A stretch of 64,000 nt of DNA, taken from assembly GCA_002316315.1 (NCBI GenBank), contig DCDG01000052.1, positions 1 to 64,000 of the forward strand, read 5' to 3'. Origin of the DNA: Candidatus Aminicenantes bacterium UBA1061. Its GTDB lineage: Bacteria; Acidobacteriota; Aminicenantia; Aminicenantales; Saccharicenantaceae. Both the position numbers and the translations under genes were made by a program. Below the pieces are notes generated by a model that worked only from the letters and a program-made list of their open reading frames with translations, had not been told where the DNA came from and made no database searches. Below, piece after piece: positions 24,290 through 32,925 of this stretch. Positions within the stretch are counted from its first letter, which is position 1, and every line of letters starts with the position of its first letter.

Positions 24290-26215
24290 CTAGCGGTTCA
24301 GACAGGCAATAACTTCTAAATGGGCTGTATGAGGGAAGAAATCAACCGGTGTCAGATTTTCTAACTTATAGCCACTGCCAATGAGAAGCACGAGGTCCCT
24401 GGCCAGTGTTTCAGGATTACATGAGACATAGAGCAAATTTGGAATTTGCAGGGAGATAATCTGTTTCAAGCCGCGGGGGCTGACCCCGGCTCGCGGCGGA
24501 TCAATAATTAACAGGTCAAAAGAGCCGCGGCCGATTTCTGATAGGGCTGCTTCGACTGGACTGGAGATGAATCTGACATTTTTAACCTGATTAAGGGCGG
24601 CATTTTCATTGGCGGCTTTAATATTAGCCGGATCCCAATCAACCCCGACCACCTCGCCTACCACCCGGCTAAGGCAGATTTCAATTGCTCCGGAACCGCA
24701 GTAGAGTCCAAGAGCTGATTGCGCTCGCAGCCTTCTGGCTTCATCTGTGATCTGTTGATAAACGAGCTCAGCAGCCCGGGGGTTTGTTTGAAAAAAGGAG
24801 GACTGATGGATTTTGAAGCGAAAGCCAAGAAGGCAATCCTCGATAGTCTCCTGACCAAAAATCAGATGAGGCTTCTCATAGGAAACAACGTCGGCTGTCC
24901 GGTTATTTTCGACCCACCAGAAACTCCTGATGCCAGGAAAATCTCTGGCCACCTCCCGGGAGAAATCCGTTAGATTTATTTCAGCCTGGCTGGTAGTAAT
25001 AAGACTGAGCATTATTTCACCACTGGTTTTTCCTTCTCGGATGACCAGGTGACGGAAAAATCCCTGGTTGGTTTTAAGATCAAAAGCGGGCAGTCCAGAG
25101 TCTTTAGCCAGTTGCTGGAATAAGAGGAAGAGCTTTTCGACCAGAGGTGTGGAAATAAGACAGCGGTCAAGCCTGACCACTTTCTTCTGACGCTGGCGGG
25201 TTTTTATTCTGGTTTTTTCCCTCAAGCCCAGATAAATTTCCCTTTCCGCCTGGCCAAAGGAAAATTCCATTTTATTACGGTAATAATATTCGAGGGGGGA
25301 AGGCCTGACGTCTTCCACCTCTATGTAGCGATAGTCGGCCGGAAAATATTTTTTTAGAACCCGGGTGAGATATATTTTTTTCTGGCAAAGCTGTTCCTGA
25401 TAGACCAGGTCCTGAAAGCTGCAGCCACCACACTGGCCAAAATGAGGGCAGGGAGCCGGCCTTCTAGCTGGAGACGGAGTCATGATCGAGACCAGGCGAG
25501 CCTGGTGAACTTTCTGCTGGCTGGCTTCATAGGCAATTTCTACCTGGTCTCCGGGGTAGGCGCCTGGTACCAGGTATGTCTCTCCCTCTGCCGTTTCGAT
25601 AAGCCCGAGTCCTTCCGGCAGAAGAAAGCCCGTAACTTCAGCTGTGATGTGTTCTTCGAAAAAATGGTGTAGGAGCTGACGTAGCTTACTGAGAGGCAGG
25701 CCAACCACGTTGTAGTAGTCACCTTTAATTTCTTCTATGAATTTTTCCCTGATATCCTGAAGGGCATAAGCTCCGGCTTTGTCGGCATAGCTATTTAGGT
25801 CCAGATAGGATTCCGTGTCCTCCGTGGAAAGCGGCTTGAAGCTGACCTCGGTAGTTTCATAATCACTTAAAAGCCTTTGTTGGTTCTGACAAAAAAGCAC
25901 TACAGCAGTAATTACGCGGTGGCTTCGACCAGAAAGAGTCTCCAGCATTTCCCGGGCTTCTTCCCGACTGACTGGCTTGCCAAGAATGAGACCATCGAGG
26001 GTGACCACGGTGTCAGCGGCGATGATGAGATCATCAGGATATTTTTCTCCTACCGTCCTGGCTTTAGCGGCGGCTGTCTCCAGAGCGTAGATGACAGGAT
26101 CAGTTTCCTGGATGGCTCTCTCGTCCAGGCCGCTGGGTATAACGGTAAAAGATTTCAGAATTTTTTTCAGGAGGCGAATTCTTCTTGGAGATTCTGAAGC
26201 CAGAATGACCTTCAT
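24290..26215 (-). CDS. Fusion of Maf nucleotide pyrophosphatase and RlmD/RumA-type rRNA uracil-C5 methyltransferase
   Basis: One uninterrupted 641-residue frame holds two enzymes. Residues 1-188 are Maf: SESPRR (7-12), AADTVV (66-71), GKP (79-81), SGRSHRV (95-101), GDYYNVVGLPL (165-175); this family hydrolyses non-canonical or modified nucleoside triphosphates. Residues 190-250 look like a TRAM domain, then Cys256, Cys262, Cys265 and Cys352 (CPHFGQCGGC ... RLDRC) form the 4Fe-4S site of RlmD. The SAM-binding site is LGLYCGSGAIEICLS (502-516), IDPPRAG 571-577, and the catalytic Cys599 is in YVSCNPETLARD. It methylates uridine in rRNA or tRNA. The ATG overlaps the pyrE stop by 4 bp. I found no in-frame ribosome site or stop at the junction that would separate the two. 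Confidence 0.9.
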   Translation of the reverse strand: MKVILASESPRRIRLLKKILKSFTVIPSGLDERAIQETDPVIYALETAAAKARTVGEKYPDDLIIAADTVVTLDGLILGKPVSREEAREMLETLSGRSHRVITAVVLFCQNQQRLLSDYETTEVSFKPLSTEDTESYLDLNSYADKAGAYALQDIREKFIEEIKGDYYNVVGLPLSKLRQLLHHFFEEHITAEVTGFLLPEGLGLIETAEGETYLVPGAYPGDQVEIAYEASQQKVHQARLVSIMTPSPARRPAPCPHFGQCGGCSFQDLVYQEQLCQKKIYLTRVLKKYFPADYRYIEVEDVRPSPLEYYYRNKMEFSFGQAEREIYLGLREKTRIKTRQRQKKVVRLDRCLISTPLVEKLFLLFQQLAKDSGLPAFDLKTNQGFFRHLVIREGKTSGEIMLSLITTSQAEINLTDFSREVARDFPGIRSFWWVENNRTADVVSYEKPHLIFGQETIEDCLLGFRFKIHQSSFFQTNPRAAELVYQQITDEARRLRAQSALGLYCGSGAIEICLSRVVGEVVGVDWDPANIKAANENAALNQVKNVRFISSPVEAALSEIGRGSFDLLIIDPPRAGVSPRGLKQIISLQIPNLLYVSCNPETLARDLVLLIGSGYKLENLTPVDFFPHTAHLEVIACLNR

Positions 26216-26805
26216 TTCTTATCCGAAGCTCCAGGTTTGATCAGGGGCAGGTTTTGCTGGCAGAGAGGGCAGGCCTCTGGCTCAAAGGCTTCAACCTTAA
26301 GTGACAGCAGGCTTCTGGCCGGTTGACCCTCAAAAAGAACCTCGCCGCCACTGCGGTCAACCAGACAGTAAATCTCAGCGACCTCTACTTCTTTCTGGTG
26401 AAGACAGTGCAGAACTTCTCGGATGGAACCACCGGTGGTGACGATATCTTCAACAATTATGGCTCTTGATTTATCCAGACCTGAAAAGCCGGAACGAATG
26501 GTCATTTTTTCATCGGCCCTCTGGCTGAAGGCAAATAGCTTATTAAGTTTCAGGGCGGCTAAAAAACCAATGGCGATGCCACCATAAGCAGGCGAGATGA
26601 CATAATCGAAAGCCAGGTTGTCCTGCCGGATTTGTTCGACCAGCAGGTCAATGATTTTTTCCAGGACGAGGGGGCGTTCAATCAGCTTTATTTTTTCAAA
26701 ATACCATTCAGAATGTTTGCCTGAAGTCAACTTGAAATGTCCTCTAAGAAGGGCGTTACTTTCCTGAAATAAACTTAAAATTAATTCTGAGCGGTCCTGG
26801 GGCAT
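26212..26805 (-). CDS. pyrE: Orotate phosphoribosyltransferase
   Basis: Makes OMP from orotate and PRPP. FKLTSGKHSEWYFEKIKLI, ISPAYGGIAIGFLAAL, FSQRADEK and the PRPP motif RAIIVEDIVTTGGSIREV are all present. I start at ATG 26805 (MPQDRSEL) with GGAGGAAG just before it; an upstream in-frame ATG (26937) would add 44 unrelated residues and overlap the divergent gene. A CxxC (CPLCQQ) near the C-terminus is an extra found in some anaerobe PyrE. It overlaps the Maf-RlmD gene by 4 bp. Confidence 0.95.
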   Translation of the reverse strand: MPQDRSELILSLFQESNALLRGHFKLTSGKHSEWYFEKIKLIERPLVLEKIIDLLVEQIRQDNLAFDYVISPAYGGIAIGFLAALKLNKLFAFSQRADEKMTIRSGFSGLDKSRAIIVEDIVTTGGSIREVLHCLHQKEVEVAEIYCLVDRSGGEVLFEGQPARSLLSLKVEAFEPEACPLCQQNLPLIKPGASDKK

Positions 26806-26921
26806 TTTCTTCCTCCAGCCGGAATGTTCTCTGGTTAAGATAGAAAAACAAGTATAGCTTAAGGCCGGTTGGAAGGAAAGGGATTTTTGCGGCCTGGTCA
26901 CCCTTTTGATAGAATGCCCGT

Positions 26922-27683
26922 ATGGAAAAGAAGGCACTGATCATAATTCCGACTTATAATGAGGCAGAAAATATAGAGCGGCTGGTGCAGACAGTATTAA
27001 ATCTTAGGCCTGCGGTTGATATTCTGATTGTTGATGACGATTCTCCGGATGGAACAGGTGAGCTGGCCGAAGGCTTGAGTCAGACACTGGCAGGTCGGGT
27101 ATTTGTGCTTCACCGGCCAGGAAAGCTTGGATTGGGGACTGCCCACTGTGCTGGTTTTAAGTGGGGGATAGATCAAGGTTATGAGCAGCTGGTGACCATG
27201 GATGCCGATTTTTCACATCCGCCTGAGGTCATTCCGGTTATGCTCGAAAAACTCCAGGGGGCCAGCATGGTTATTGGCTCACGCTACGTCAGCGGTGGTC
27301 GGACAGAAGGCTGGTCGCTTACCCGGAAAATAAACAGCTGGACAGCCAATTTTTTGGCCAGGCGGCTGATGGGTCTTAAACCTAAAGACTGCACTGGTGC
27401 CTTCCGGGCTTACCGGAGTGAGTATCTTAAAATTCTGCCGATAGAAAAGTTTATCGCCCATGGTTACGCATCACATCTGGAAGCACTCTATTATTTTGAG
27501 CTGGCCGGAGCAGGCATCGAGGAAATGCCTATAACTTTTGTCAACCGGTTTCAAGGCAGGTCGAAAATATCCGGAGGAGAAGTAAGGGAAACGCTCAAAG
27601 TCCTCATTTATTATTTTCTTCGTCGGCCGAAAGCCAAGCTGTCAGATGGGGTCGGGCCAGCGGATCTTCCGCATAATCAATAA
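26922..27683 (+). CDS. Polyprenol-phosphate mannosyltransferase-like family 2 glycosyltransferase
   Basis: Matches Dpm1/Ppm1-type synthases that put mannose on a polyprenyl phosphate at the inner membrane: IIIPTYNEAENIERLV, ILIVDDDSPDGTGELA, GLGTAHCAGFKWG, TMDADFSHPPEVIP, IGSRYVSGGRTEGWSLTRK, KDCTGAFRAYRSE and NRFQGRSKISGGEVRETL. No membrane helices at the C-terminus. The last about 12 codons (DGVGPADLPHNQ) and the stop are read from the left end of a family A repeat, so the native C-terminus was replaced by the insertion. GGAA-like ribosome site is weak. The gene faces away from pyrE. Confidence 0.9.
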   Translation: MEKKALIIIPTYNEAENIERLVQTVLNLRPAVDILIVDDDSPDGTGELAEGLSQTLAGRVFVLHRPGKLGLGTAHCAGFKWGIDQGYEQLVTMDADFSHPPEVIPVMLEKLQGASMVIGSRYVSGGRTEGWSLTRKINSWTANFLARRLMGLKPKDCTGAFRAYRSEYLKILPIEKFIAHGYASHLEALYYFELAGAGIEEMPITFVNRFQGRSKISGGEVRETLKVLIYYFLRRPKAKLSDGVGPADLPHNQ

Positions 27684-28014
27684 TATAAGGGATAAGCAAG
27701 TTACTGGCCAGGCACAGCGTGCAGAACAAAAACAACGGCAGCTCGGCCTTTTGAATAATTTTTATTCAAATACTACATAGAGAAATAAAACTAAAAGCAA
27801 GTAGCTGAAACAGGTAGAAATGATGATAAAAGAGCTAAACTGGAGAAAAAGTTTAAGACCCAGAATAAGATCCAGAATCTAAAGACAAAAATAAGTGCCA
27901 TATAATTCATAATAATTCACATAAATAATGGGTAATAAGTTCGAAAAAGTTAGAACTTTTCATCCGATCTTATAACTTATTGATAATAAAAGAGATCGGC
28001 TGGCCCGACCCCAT
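27646..28014. repeat. Inverted-repeat element, family A copy 4 (369 bp)
   Basis: Ends ATGGGGTCGGGCCAGCGGAT and GGCTGGCCCGACCCCAT with inner ATAATCAATAATATAAG against TTATTGATAATAA. The interior is longer than and different from copies 1-3 and contains nested palindromes (AATAAGTT with AACTTATT; AAAAGTT with AACTTTT). The left end lies inside the 3' end of the upstream gene. No gene is seen in the interior. Confidence 0.8.
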
Positions 28015-28079
28015 TTTATGGCAAAAAGGAAGGTTTGAGATTATAATAAATGAAAAATTTATAAGCGAAGGAGTCATAA

Positions 28080-28994
28080 ATGAAACAGACGGCCATATTA
28101 AGAAAAGCAATTATGGAACGGCGGGCAATGGTTGTTCCCGGTTGCCATGATGCTTTAAGTGCCAGGATCATTGAGGACTGCGGCTTTGAAGCCGTTCAGA
28201 TCTCGGGATTTGGGCTGGCAGGTTCTTTACTTGCCAAGCCAGACGTAGGCCTGGTTCAGATGAAAGATATCATTGATCTGACCTGGAATATTATCCAGGC
28301 AGTTAATATTCCGGTCATGGCTGACCTCGATACCGGCGGAGGCAATGCCATCAATGCGGCCTGGGTGACGGAACGAGTGATCACCATCGGAGCAGCCGGA
28401 ATGAATATTGAAGATCAGGTTTTTCCCAAACGATGCGGCCATATGGCTGGAAAAGAAGTCATCTCGGCCGAGGAAATGATCGGGAAACTTAAAGCCTGCG
28501 CCCGGGTGAGGGATAGTCTCGACAGGGATTTTATCATCAATGCTCGCACCGATGCTTTCGCTGTCTATGGACTGGATGAAGCTATCCGCCGCTGCCAGCT
28601 TTATCTGGAAGCCGGGGCTGATCTGGTCTTTATTGATGGGATTAGATCCAGAGCTGATATTGAGAGGGCGGCTAAAGAAATAAAAGGTCCCCTGTCGGTT
28701 AACCTGATGGATGCTGTGACCGGGGTAAAAACCGAGCTTATTCCGATTCCCGAACTGGCCAGAATGGGCGTTGCGCGGGTCTCAATTCCAGTGGCCTCAA
28801 TCATGGTCATGCATAAAGCCCTGATGGAATTTTTCAGCGCTCTAAAAAATTCGCCAACCGGGATTCTATCCGGGCAAACAAGCTGGATCACCTCTTTTGA
28901 AGATTACACTACTTTTGTTGGTTTGAAAGATTACCGTCAGCTTGAAGAGGAATTTCTGCCGAAAGAAAAAATTCAGAACAAATACAGCCAATAA
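28080..28994 (+). CDS. Isocitrate lyase/PEP mutase superfamily lyase (methylisocitrate or dimethylmalate lyase-like)
   Basis: A TIM-barrel C-C lyase: VPGCHDALSARIIEDCGFEA, ADLDTGGGNAINAAW (metal-binding Asp), EDQVFPKRCGHMAGKEV with the KRCGH catalytic Cys loop, and INARTDAFAVYGLDEAIRR. KRCGH marks true lyases such as 2-methylisocitrate lyase and 2,3-dimethylmalate lyase rather than mutases or hydrolases. It precedes an aconitase-type hydro-lyase pair and a carboxylate symporter, which suggests the lyase acts on a substituted malate or citrate made or used by that hydro-lyase. AAGGAG stands at the right place. Exact substrate unresolved. Confidence 0.88.
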   Translation: MKQTAILRKAIMERRAMVVPGCHDALSARIIEDCGFEAVQISGFGLAGSLLAKPDVGLVQMKDIIDLTWNIIQAVNIPVMADLDTGGGNAINAAWVTERVITIGAAGMNIEDQVFPKRCGHMAGKEVISAEEMIGKLKACARVRDSLDRDFIINARTDAFAVYGLDEAIRRCQLYLEAGADLVFIDGIRSRADIERAAKEIKGPLSVNLMDAVTGVKTELIPIPELARMGVARVSIPVASIMVMHKALMEFFSALKNSPTGILSGQTSWITSFEDYTTFVGLKDYRQLEEEFLPKEKIQNKYSQ

Positions 28995-29228
28995 AATTCG
29001 TGGTGGTTGAATCACAAGCATCAGAGAAGAGTAGCGGTCATCGAAGAGTAAGCTCTGCTTAAAGCTGGGATGTTTATAAAGACAACTGTCCATCTCAGGC
29101 GTTAGGCCTGAAATTAAAGTTAAGTCGGCAGCTGCAAAATCGGTTATAATAAATACCAAGCAGAGATTAATACTTATTTAAGCTTTTCTAATATCAATAG
29201 ATAATTTAATAAAGGAGGTCACGGTGCT

Positions 29229-30521
29229 ATGGCGATGACAATGGTCGAAAAAATTTTGTCACGGGCGACCGGCCAAAAATCGGTCAAAGCTGGCGATGTT
29301 ATCGAGCCAAAGGTCAGTCTGGCCATGTCGCACGAAAATGCGGCTCTGGTCATAAATCAATTTCTGGAAATTTATAAAGATACCGGGCTGAAACCAAAGG
29401 TCTGGGATCCCGACAAAATTGCTATCATCCTGGATCACCGTGTTCCGGCAGAGAGTGCCAAGACAGCCACCAATCAGAAAAAAATCAGGGAATTCGTGGC
29501 TGCCCAGAGAATCAAAAAGTTCCATGACATTCGCGGCGATGAAGGCGGCATCTGCCACCAGATTTTGCCGGAAAATGGCTATGTTCTGCCTGGGACGGTG
29601 GTGGTTGGAACCGATAGCCACACCACCACGCACGGGGCTCTTGGTGCCTTTAGTTTTGGTATCGGGGCGACAGAAATGGCCTCAGTCTGGGCTCTGGGAC
29701 GGGTTCTTAACGTGGAAGTGCCCAAAACGATTAAGGTCGTGGCCAAAGGAAGGTTTGGACGTTATGTTCTTCCCAAGGACTTTATCCTTTATCTCATTGG
29801 CAAGATCTCAGCTGAGGGGGCTAATTACAAGGTCCTGGAGTATCATGGGCCGGCCATCCAGAAGATGCCCACTTCCGGGCGCCTGACCGTGGCCAATATG
29901 TCAGTCGAAGCTGGAGCAACTTCTGGTATTTTCCCGCCTGATAAAGAAACTCTACGTTATCTCAAAGAAGAAGCAAAGGTAAAAGGCCCGGTTGATGTTT
30001 TTGGCCCTGACCCGGATGCTGAATATGATCAGGTGGTCGAAATAAATATATCGGAGCTTGAGCCGCAGGTGGCCTGTCCTCACACCGTAGACAATGTTAA
30101 GCCGGTCAATCAGGTCGGGCGAGTCAGGGTTGACCAGATTGTCATTGGCTCCTGCACCAATGGCCGTCTTGATGACCTGTCTATTGCGGCCAGAATTCTT
30201 AAGGGCAAAAAAATAGCTAAGGGAGTCAGAATGCTGGTTTTCCCTGCTTCTTTCCGGATTTATCAGCAGGCTCTCCAGCTAGGTTATCTGGCTGATTTTA
30301 TCAAGGCCGGGGCAGTGGTGATGAATCCAGGTTGTGGCTGCTGTCTGGGGGTCCACCAAGGGGCTCTGGGTGATGGTGAAGTGGCTCTGTCCACCACCAA
30401 CCGTAATTTCAAAGGCCGGATGGGTAATCCTAAGGCTGAAGTTTATCTCTGCTCACCGTCGGTAGCGGCTGCTTCCGCCCTGACTGGCTATATCACCGAT
30501 CCCAGGAAAGGAGGCAAATAA
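29229..30521 (+). CDS. Aconitase-family hydro-lyase large subunit (LeuC/HacA/DmdA-like)
   Basis: A 430-residue 4Fe-4S dehydratase large subunit of the short archaeal/anaerobe LeuC type. MTMVEKILSRATG at the start, AIILDHRVPAES, DIRGDEGGICHQILPE, VVGTDSHTTTHGALGAFSFG with the substrate-binding site, and cluster cysteines in VIGSCTNGRLDDL and NPGCGCCLGVHQG. Members convert isopropylmalate, homocitrate or, in nicotinate fermenters, 2,3-dimethylmalate. No leuA or leuB is near; the adjacent gene is a KRCGH lyase, so a non-leucine role is plausible. AGGAGG precedes the ATG by 10 bp. It is followed 1 bp after its stop by the small subunit. Confidence 0.9.
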   Translation: MAMTMVEKILSRATGQKSVKAGDVIEPKVSLAMSHENAALVINQFLEIYKDTGLKPKVWDPDKIAIILDHRVPAESAKTATNQKKIREFVAAQRIKKFHDIRGDEGGICHQILPENGYVLPGTVVVGTDSHTTTHGALGAFSFGIGATEMASVWALGRVLNVEVPKTIKVVAKGRFGRYVLPKDFILYLIGKISAEGANYKVLEYHGPAIQKMPTSGRLTVANMSVEAGATSGIFPPDKETLRYLKEEAKVKGPVDVFGPDPDAEYDQVVEINISELEPQVACPHTVDNVKPVNQVGRVRVDQIVIGSCTNGRLDDLSIAARILKGKKIAKGVRMLVFPASFRIYQQALQLGYLADFIKAGAVVMNPGCGCCLGVHQGALGDGEVALSTTNRNFKGRMGNPKAEVYLCSPSVAAASALTGYITDPRKGGK

Positions 30522-30522
30522 C

Positions 30523-31038
30523 ATGGCTAAAGTGGTTCTAAAACTCGGTGACGATATTTCAACTGATATCATTTATCCAGGAAGGTATATGGCGACGGTT
30601 TTGCCGTCGGAAACTCCCCAATATGCTTTTGCAGATTTGCCTGAATTTAACTCCAAGTTGCGAAGCGGTCAGATTTTGCCCGGCAGCGTGATTGTAGCTG
30701 GTAAAAACTTTGGCTGCGGCTCATCGCGTGAACAGGCTGCTTCTACCCTCAAGGGCTATGATCTCATCGTCGTGGCCAAAAATTTTGCCAGGATTTTTAT
30801 GCAGAACGCTATTAATCTTGGGCTCCGGCTGGTGGTTTGTCCGGAGATTGAGGCCGAAGAAGGTGATGAGCTGGAAATTCTGGCTGATAAGATTATTAAC
30901 AAGACCTCCGACAAAGAATTTACAGTCGAGCCACTGCCAAAGGCCAGACAGGCAATTATTGATGCTGGCGGTCTAATTCCTTATACCCGGCTCCGGCTGC
31001 TATCCATAAAAGGTAAAAAAAAGAAGGGCAGAGCCTGA
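30523..31038 (+). CDS. Aconitase-family hydro-lyase small subunit (LeuD/DmdB-like)
   Basis: The swivel domain that completes the active site of the gene before it. LGDDISTDIIYPGRYM at the start, GKNFGCGSSREQAASTLKGY (substrate-binding Arg loop), VVAKNFARIFMQNAINLGL and a Lys-rich tail. At 171 residues it fits the stand-alone small subunit. Start ATG one base after the large-subunit stop, so translation is coupled. A hairpin with a T-run lies 15 bp after it. Confidence 0.93.
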   Translation: MAKVVLKLGDDISTDIIYPGRYMATVLPSETPQYAFADLPEFNSKLRSGQILPGSVIVAGKNFGCGSSREQAASTLKGYDLIVVAKNFARIFMQNAINLGLRLVVCPEIEAEEGDELEILADKIINKTSDKEFTVEPLPKARQAIIDAGGLIPYTRLRLLSIKGKKKKGRA

Positions 31039-31053
31039 GCTTTTTATCTCGAT

Positions 31054-31083
31054 GCAGGCTGGCAGCTTAAGCCCTGCTTTTTT
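31054..31083 (+). terminator. Terminator after the hydro-lyase genes
   Basis: GCAGGCT, loop, AGCCCTGC, then a run of six T. The stem has one bulged base. Confidence 0.6.
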
Positions 31084-31240
31084 AAGGATGAAGCTTACAA
31101 ATCTCCTGGCTTCTCCAATCCCTGTTTTTATTGCCGGTTGACCGGCCTGGCCTTCTCAGCTTATTGTCATCTCCTCAAAACCCGATCCTTGTATCAGAAG
31201 GACGGTGCTTTCCCAGGAAGAATGAGTTTAATTATTTTTA
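31071..31240 (+). repeat. Promoter-ending dispersed repeat (family C), copy 3 (decayed)
   Basis: CCCTGCTTTTTTAAGGATGA followed by AGCTTACAAATCTCC resembles 60427-60460, and GAATGAG at 31220-31226 falls where the family ends, but the TTGACA position reads TTTTTA. This gap (31039-31460) also holds the terminator and the hairpin below; a 20-codon frame at 31253-31315 has no support. Confidence 0.45.
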
Positions 31241-31332
31241 TCTGGGGACATCTATGGATAAAAAAGCAGCGAGCTATAAAATTTTATGTGGCCAGTGTGC
31301 TTATTATTTAGAGTAAAGAATTCTGCTCAACA

Positions 31333-31358
31333 GCAGGAAGTTGATCAATCCTGCTTTT
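31333..31358 (+). terminator. Hairpin with T-run upstream of gltS
   Basis: GCAGGA-AGTTGATCAA-TCCTGC followed by TTTT. It could end readthrough from the upstream operon. The gltS ribosome site lies about 100 bp further on. Confidence 0.5.
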
Positions 31359-31460
31359 AGATCAGGTCTGAGGACAGTAAAAATAAGTTGAGTGTCTGGC
31401 TGAAAAATGTTAAATCTAAAGAATTATAATGTAGCTTAGACAGGTTCGAAAGGAGACTCT

Positions 31461-32690
31461 GTGCTGAAGCTGGACCTCATTCAAACCGTGGCTTTTGCCG
31501 GATTGGTTCTGTTCCTTGGCTATGGACTCCGGCGCTGGATAAAACCTCTTGACCGGTTCAACATTCCGGCCCCGGTCATCGGCGGACTGGTGATTTCTCT
31601 GATTGTTCTGATTTTTCATCAATATCAAATAACCCCGGTTCAATTTGATACCACCCTGCGTGACCCCTTGATGATTGCCTTCTTTACGACCATTGGTTTT
31701 GCGGCCAGTTTATCTCTCCTTAAGGTTGGCGGTCCCCAGGTGCTCATATTCTTTCTGCTGGCCACAGTAATGGTAGTTTTCCAGAATTTGCTGGGGATTG
31801 TCATGTCCTTGCCCTTTGGCCTTAATCCCTTAATTGGGGTTATCTGTGGTTCTGTTACCCAGACGGGTGGCCCGGCTACAGCTTTAGCCTTTGGTCCGGT
31901 CTTTGAGCAGGCCGGGGTTCAAGCCGCCACGACAGTAGGTGTAGCGGCGGCTATTTTCGGAATAATATCAGGCGGGTTGCTTGGCGGTCCAGTCGGGACT
32001 TTTCTAATAGAGAAAAATAAGCTTAAAAAACTCAGAACTAAAGAACTTGAAGCGACAGAGATAAAAGCCAAAGAAGTAGTGGAAGGGTTGTTGACCAGGA
32101 AGGCGGAAGCTTCTGCTGAGGATGAAGAGCGAAGTGCCTTTGTTTTGTTAAAAAGTGTGGTGATCATACTGGTAGCTATGTGGATTGGTTCCTGGGTCAG
32201 CAAATGGTTTGCCAGCCTGGGCATCACCCTGCCGGCTTACATTGGAGCGATGCTGGTGGCTGCCATCATCAGAAACTTTGATGACCTGACCGGGCTTCTG
32301 AAACTCGACCAGAAAGTCATAGATGACCTTGGTCACGTAGCCTTGAATTTATTTCTGGTGATTGCCCTTATGACCCTGAAACTATGGGAACTGGCCGGGC
32401 TGTTCTTGCCGATCCTGGTAATTCTGGCGGCTCAGGTAGCTATGGTAACCCTGGTGGCTCAGGTGGTTTTTAGGTTGATGGGAAAAGATTATGAAGCCGC
32501 GGTTATGAGTGCTGGCTTCTGTGGTTTTGCCCTGGGGACCACAGCCAATGCCATGGCCAATATGAAAGCCATCGTCGAACGCTACGGCCGGGCCCCGCGG
32601 GCTTTTCTGGTAGTGCCGATAGTCGGGGCTTTTTTTATCGATTTCACCAATGCTCTGATAATAACGGTTTTTCTTAATATTCTTAAATAG
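31461..32690 (+). CDS. gltS: Sodium/glutamate symporter (GltS family)
   Basis: A 409-residue inner-membrane carrier. IPAPVIGGL, TTIGFAASLSLLKVGGPQV, CGSVTQTGGPATALAFGPVF (first substrate re-entrant loop), then a cytosolic loop rich in Lys/Glu at about 190-225 and the second half with GFCGFALGTTANAMANMKA. Import of glutamate with sodium is the family role; since it stands beside a carboxylic-acid lyase cluster, a different dicarboxylate may be carried. Starts with GTG at 31461, with AAAGGAGA 7 bp ahead. Preceded by a hairpin terminator, so it has its own promoter or is a separate unit. Confidence 0.93.
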   Translation: MLKLDLIQTVAFAGLVLFLGYGLRRWIKPLDRFNIPAPVIGGLVISLIVLIFHQYQITPVQFDTTLRDPLMIAFFTTIGFAASLSLLKVGGPQVLIFFLLATVMVVFQNLLGIVMSLPFGLNPLIGVICGSVTQTGGPATALAFGPVFEQAGVQAATTVGVAAAIFGIISGGLLGGPVGTFLIEKNKLKKLRTKELEATEIKAKEVVEGLLTRKAEASAEDEERSAFVLLKSVVIILVAMWIGSWVSKWFASLGITLPAYIGAMLVAAIIRNFDDLTGLLKLDQKVIDDLGHVALNLFLVIALMTLKLWELAGLFLPILVILAAQVAMVTLVAQVVFRLMGKDYEAAVMSAGFCGFALGTTANAMANMKAIVERYGRAPRAFLVVPIVGAFFIDFTNALIITVFLNILK

Positions 32691-32881
32691 CTCCGGAATA
32701 TAGCTTAAACTCAGTTTTATTAATAATGCAGGTTAAGTAAGAGACATCTGGAAGCGATAATTGCCGGTCAGAGAGGAAATCCGAAGAAAAGGGGAATAAT
32801 TTAAATAGCTTGGTGAGTTTTCATAGATAAGATGTTCTGGCAGTCTCTACCTTATTCTTGCTTTTGCCAAAGGCATTTTCA

Positions 32882-32925
32882 TAAAAAAGCTTAACCCTGA
32901 CTCTTTCTTAAAAATCAGGGTCAGT
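32882..32925 (-). terminator. Terminator of the M16 operon
   Basis: On the minus strand CCCTGA ... TCAGGG followed by TTAAGC and TTTTTT. The 5' arm lies in the last codons of the gene. Confidence 0.7.

Noticed and set aside
29419..29886. 155-codon plus-strand frame inside the LeuC-like gene
   Set aside because: Overlaps a well-supported gene in another frame and reads as compositional noise.
29229..31038. Calling the hydro-lyase pair leuC/leuD of leucine synthesis
   Set aside because: No leuA/leuB nearby and the neighbour is a C-C lyase; family membership alone does not settle the substrate.
31253..31315. 20-codon frame (MDKKAASYKILCGQCAYYLE)
   Set aside because: Has a CxxC but no ribosome site and lies in a decayed repeat; too little to call.
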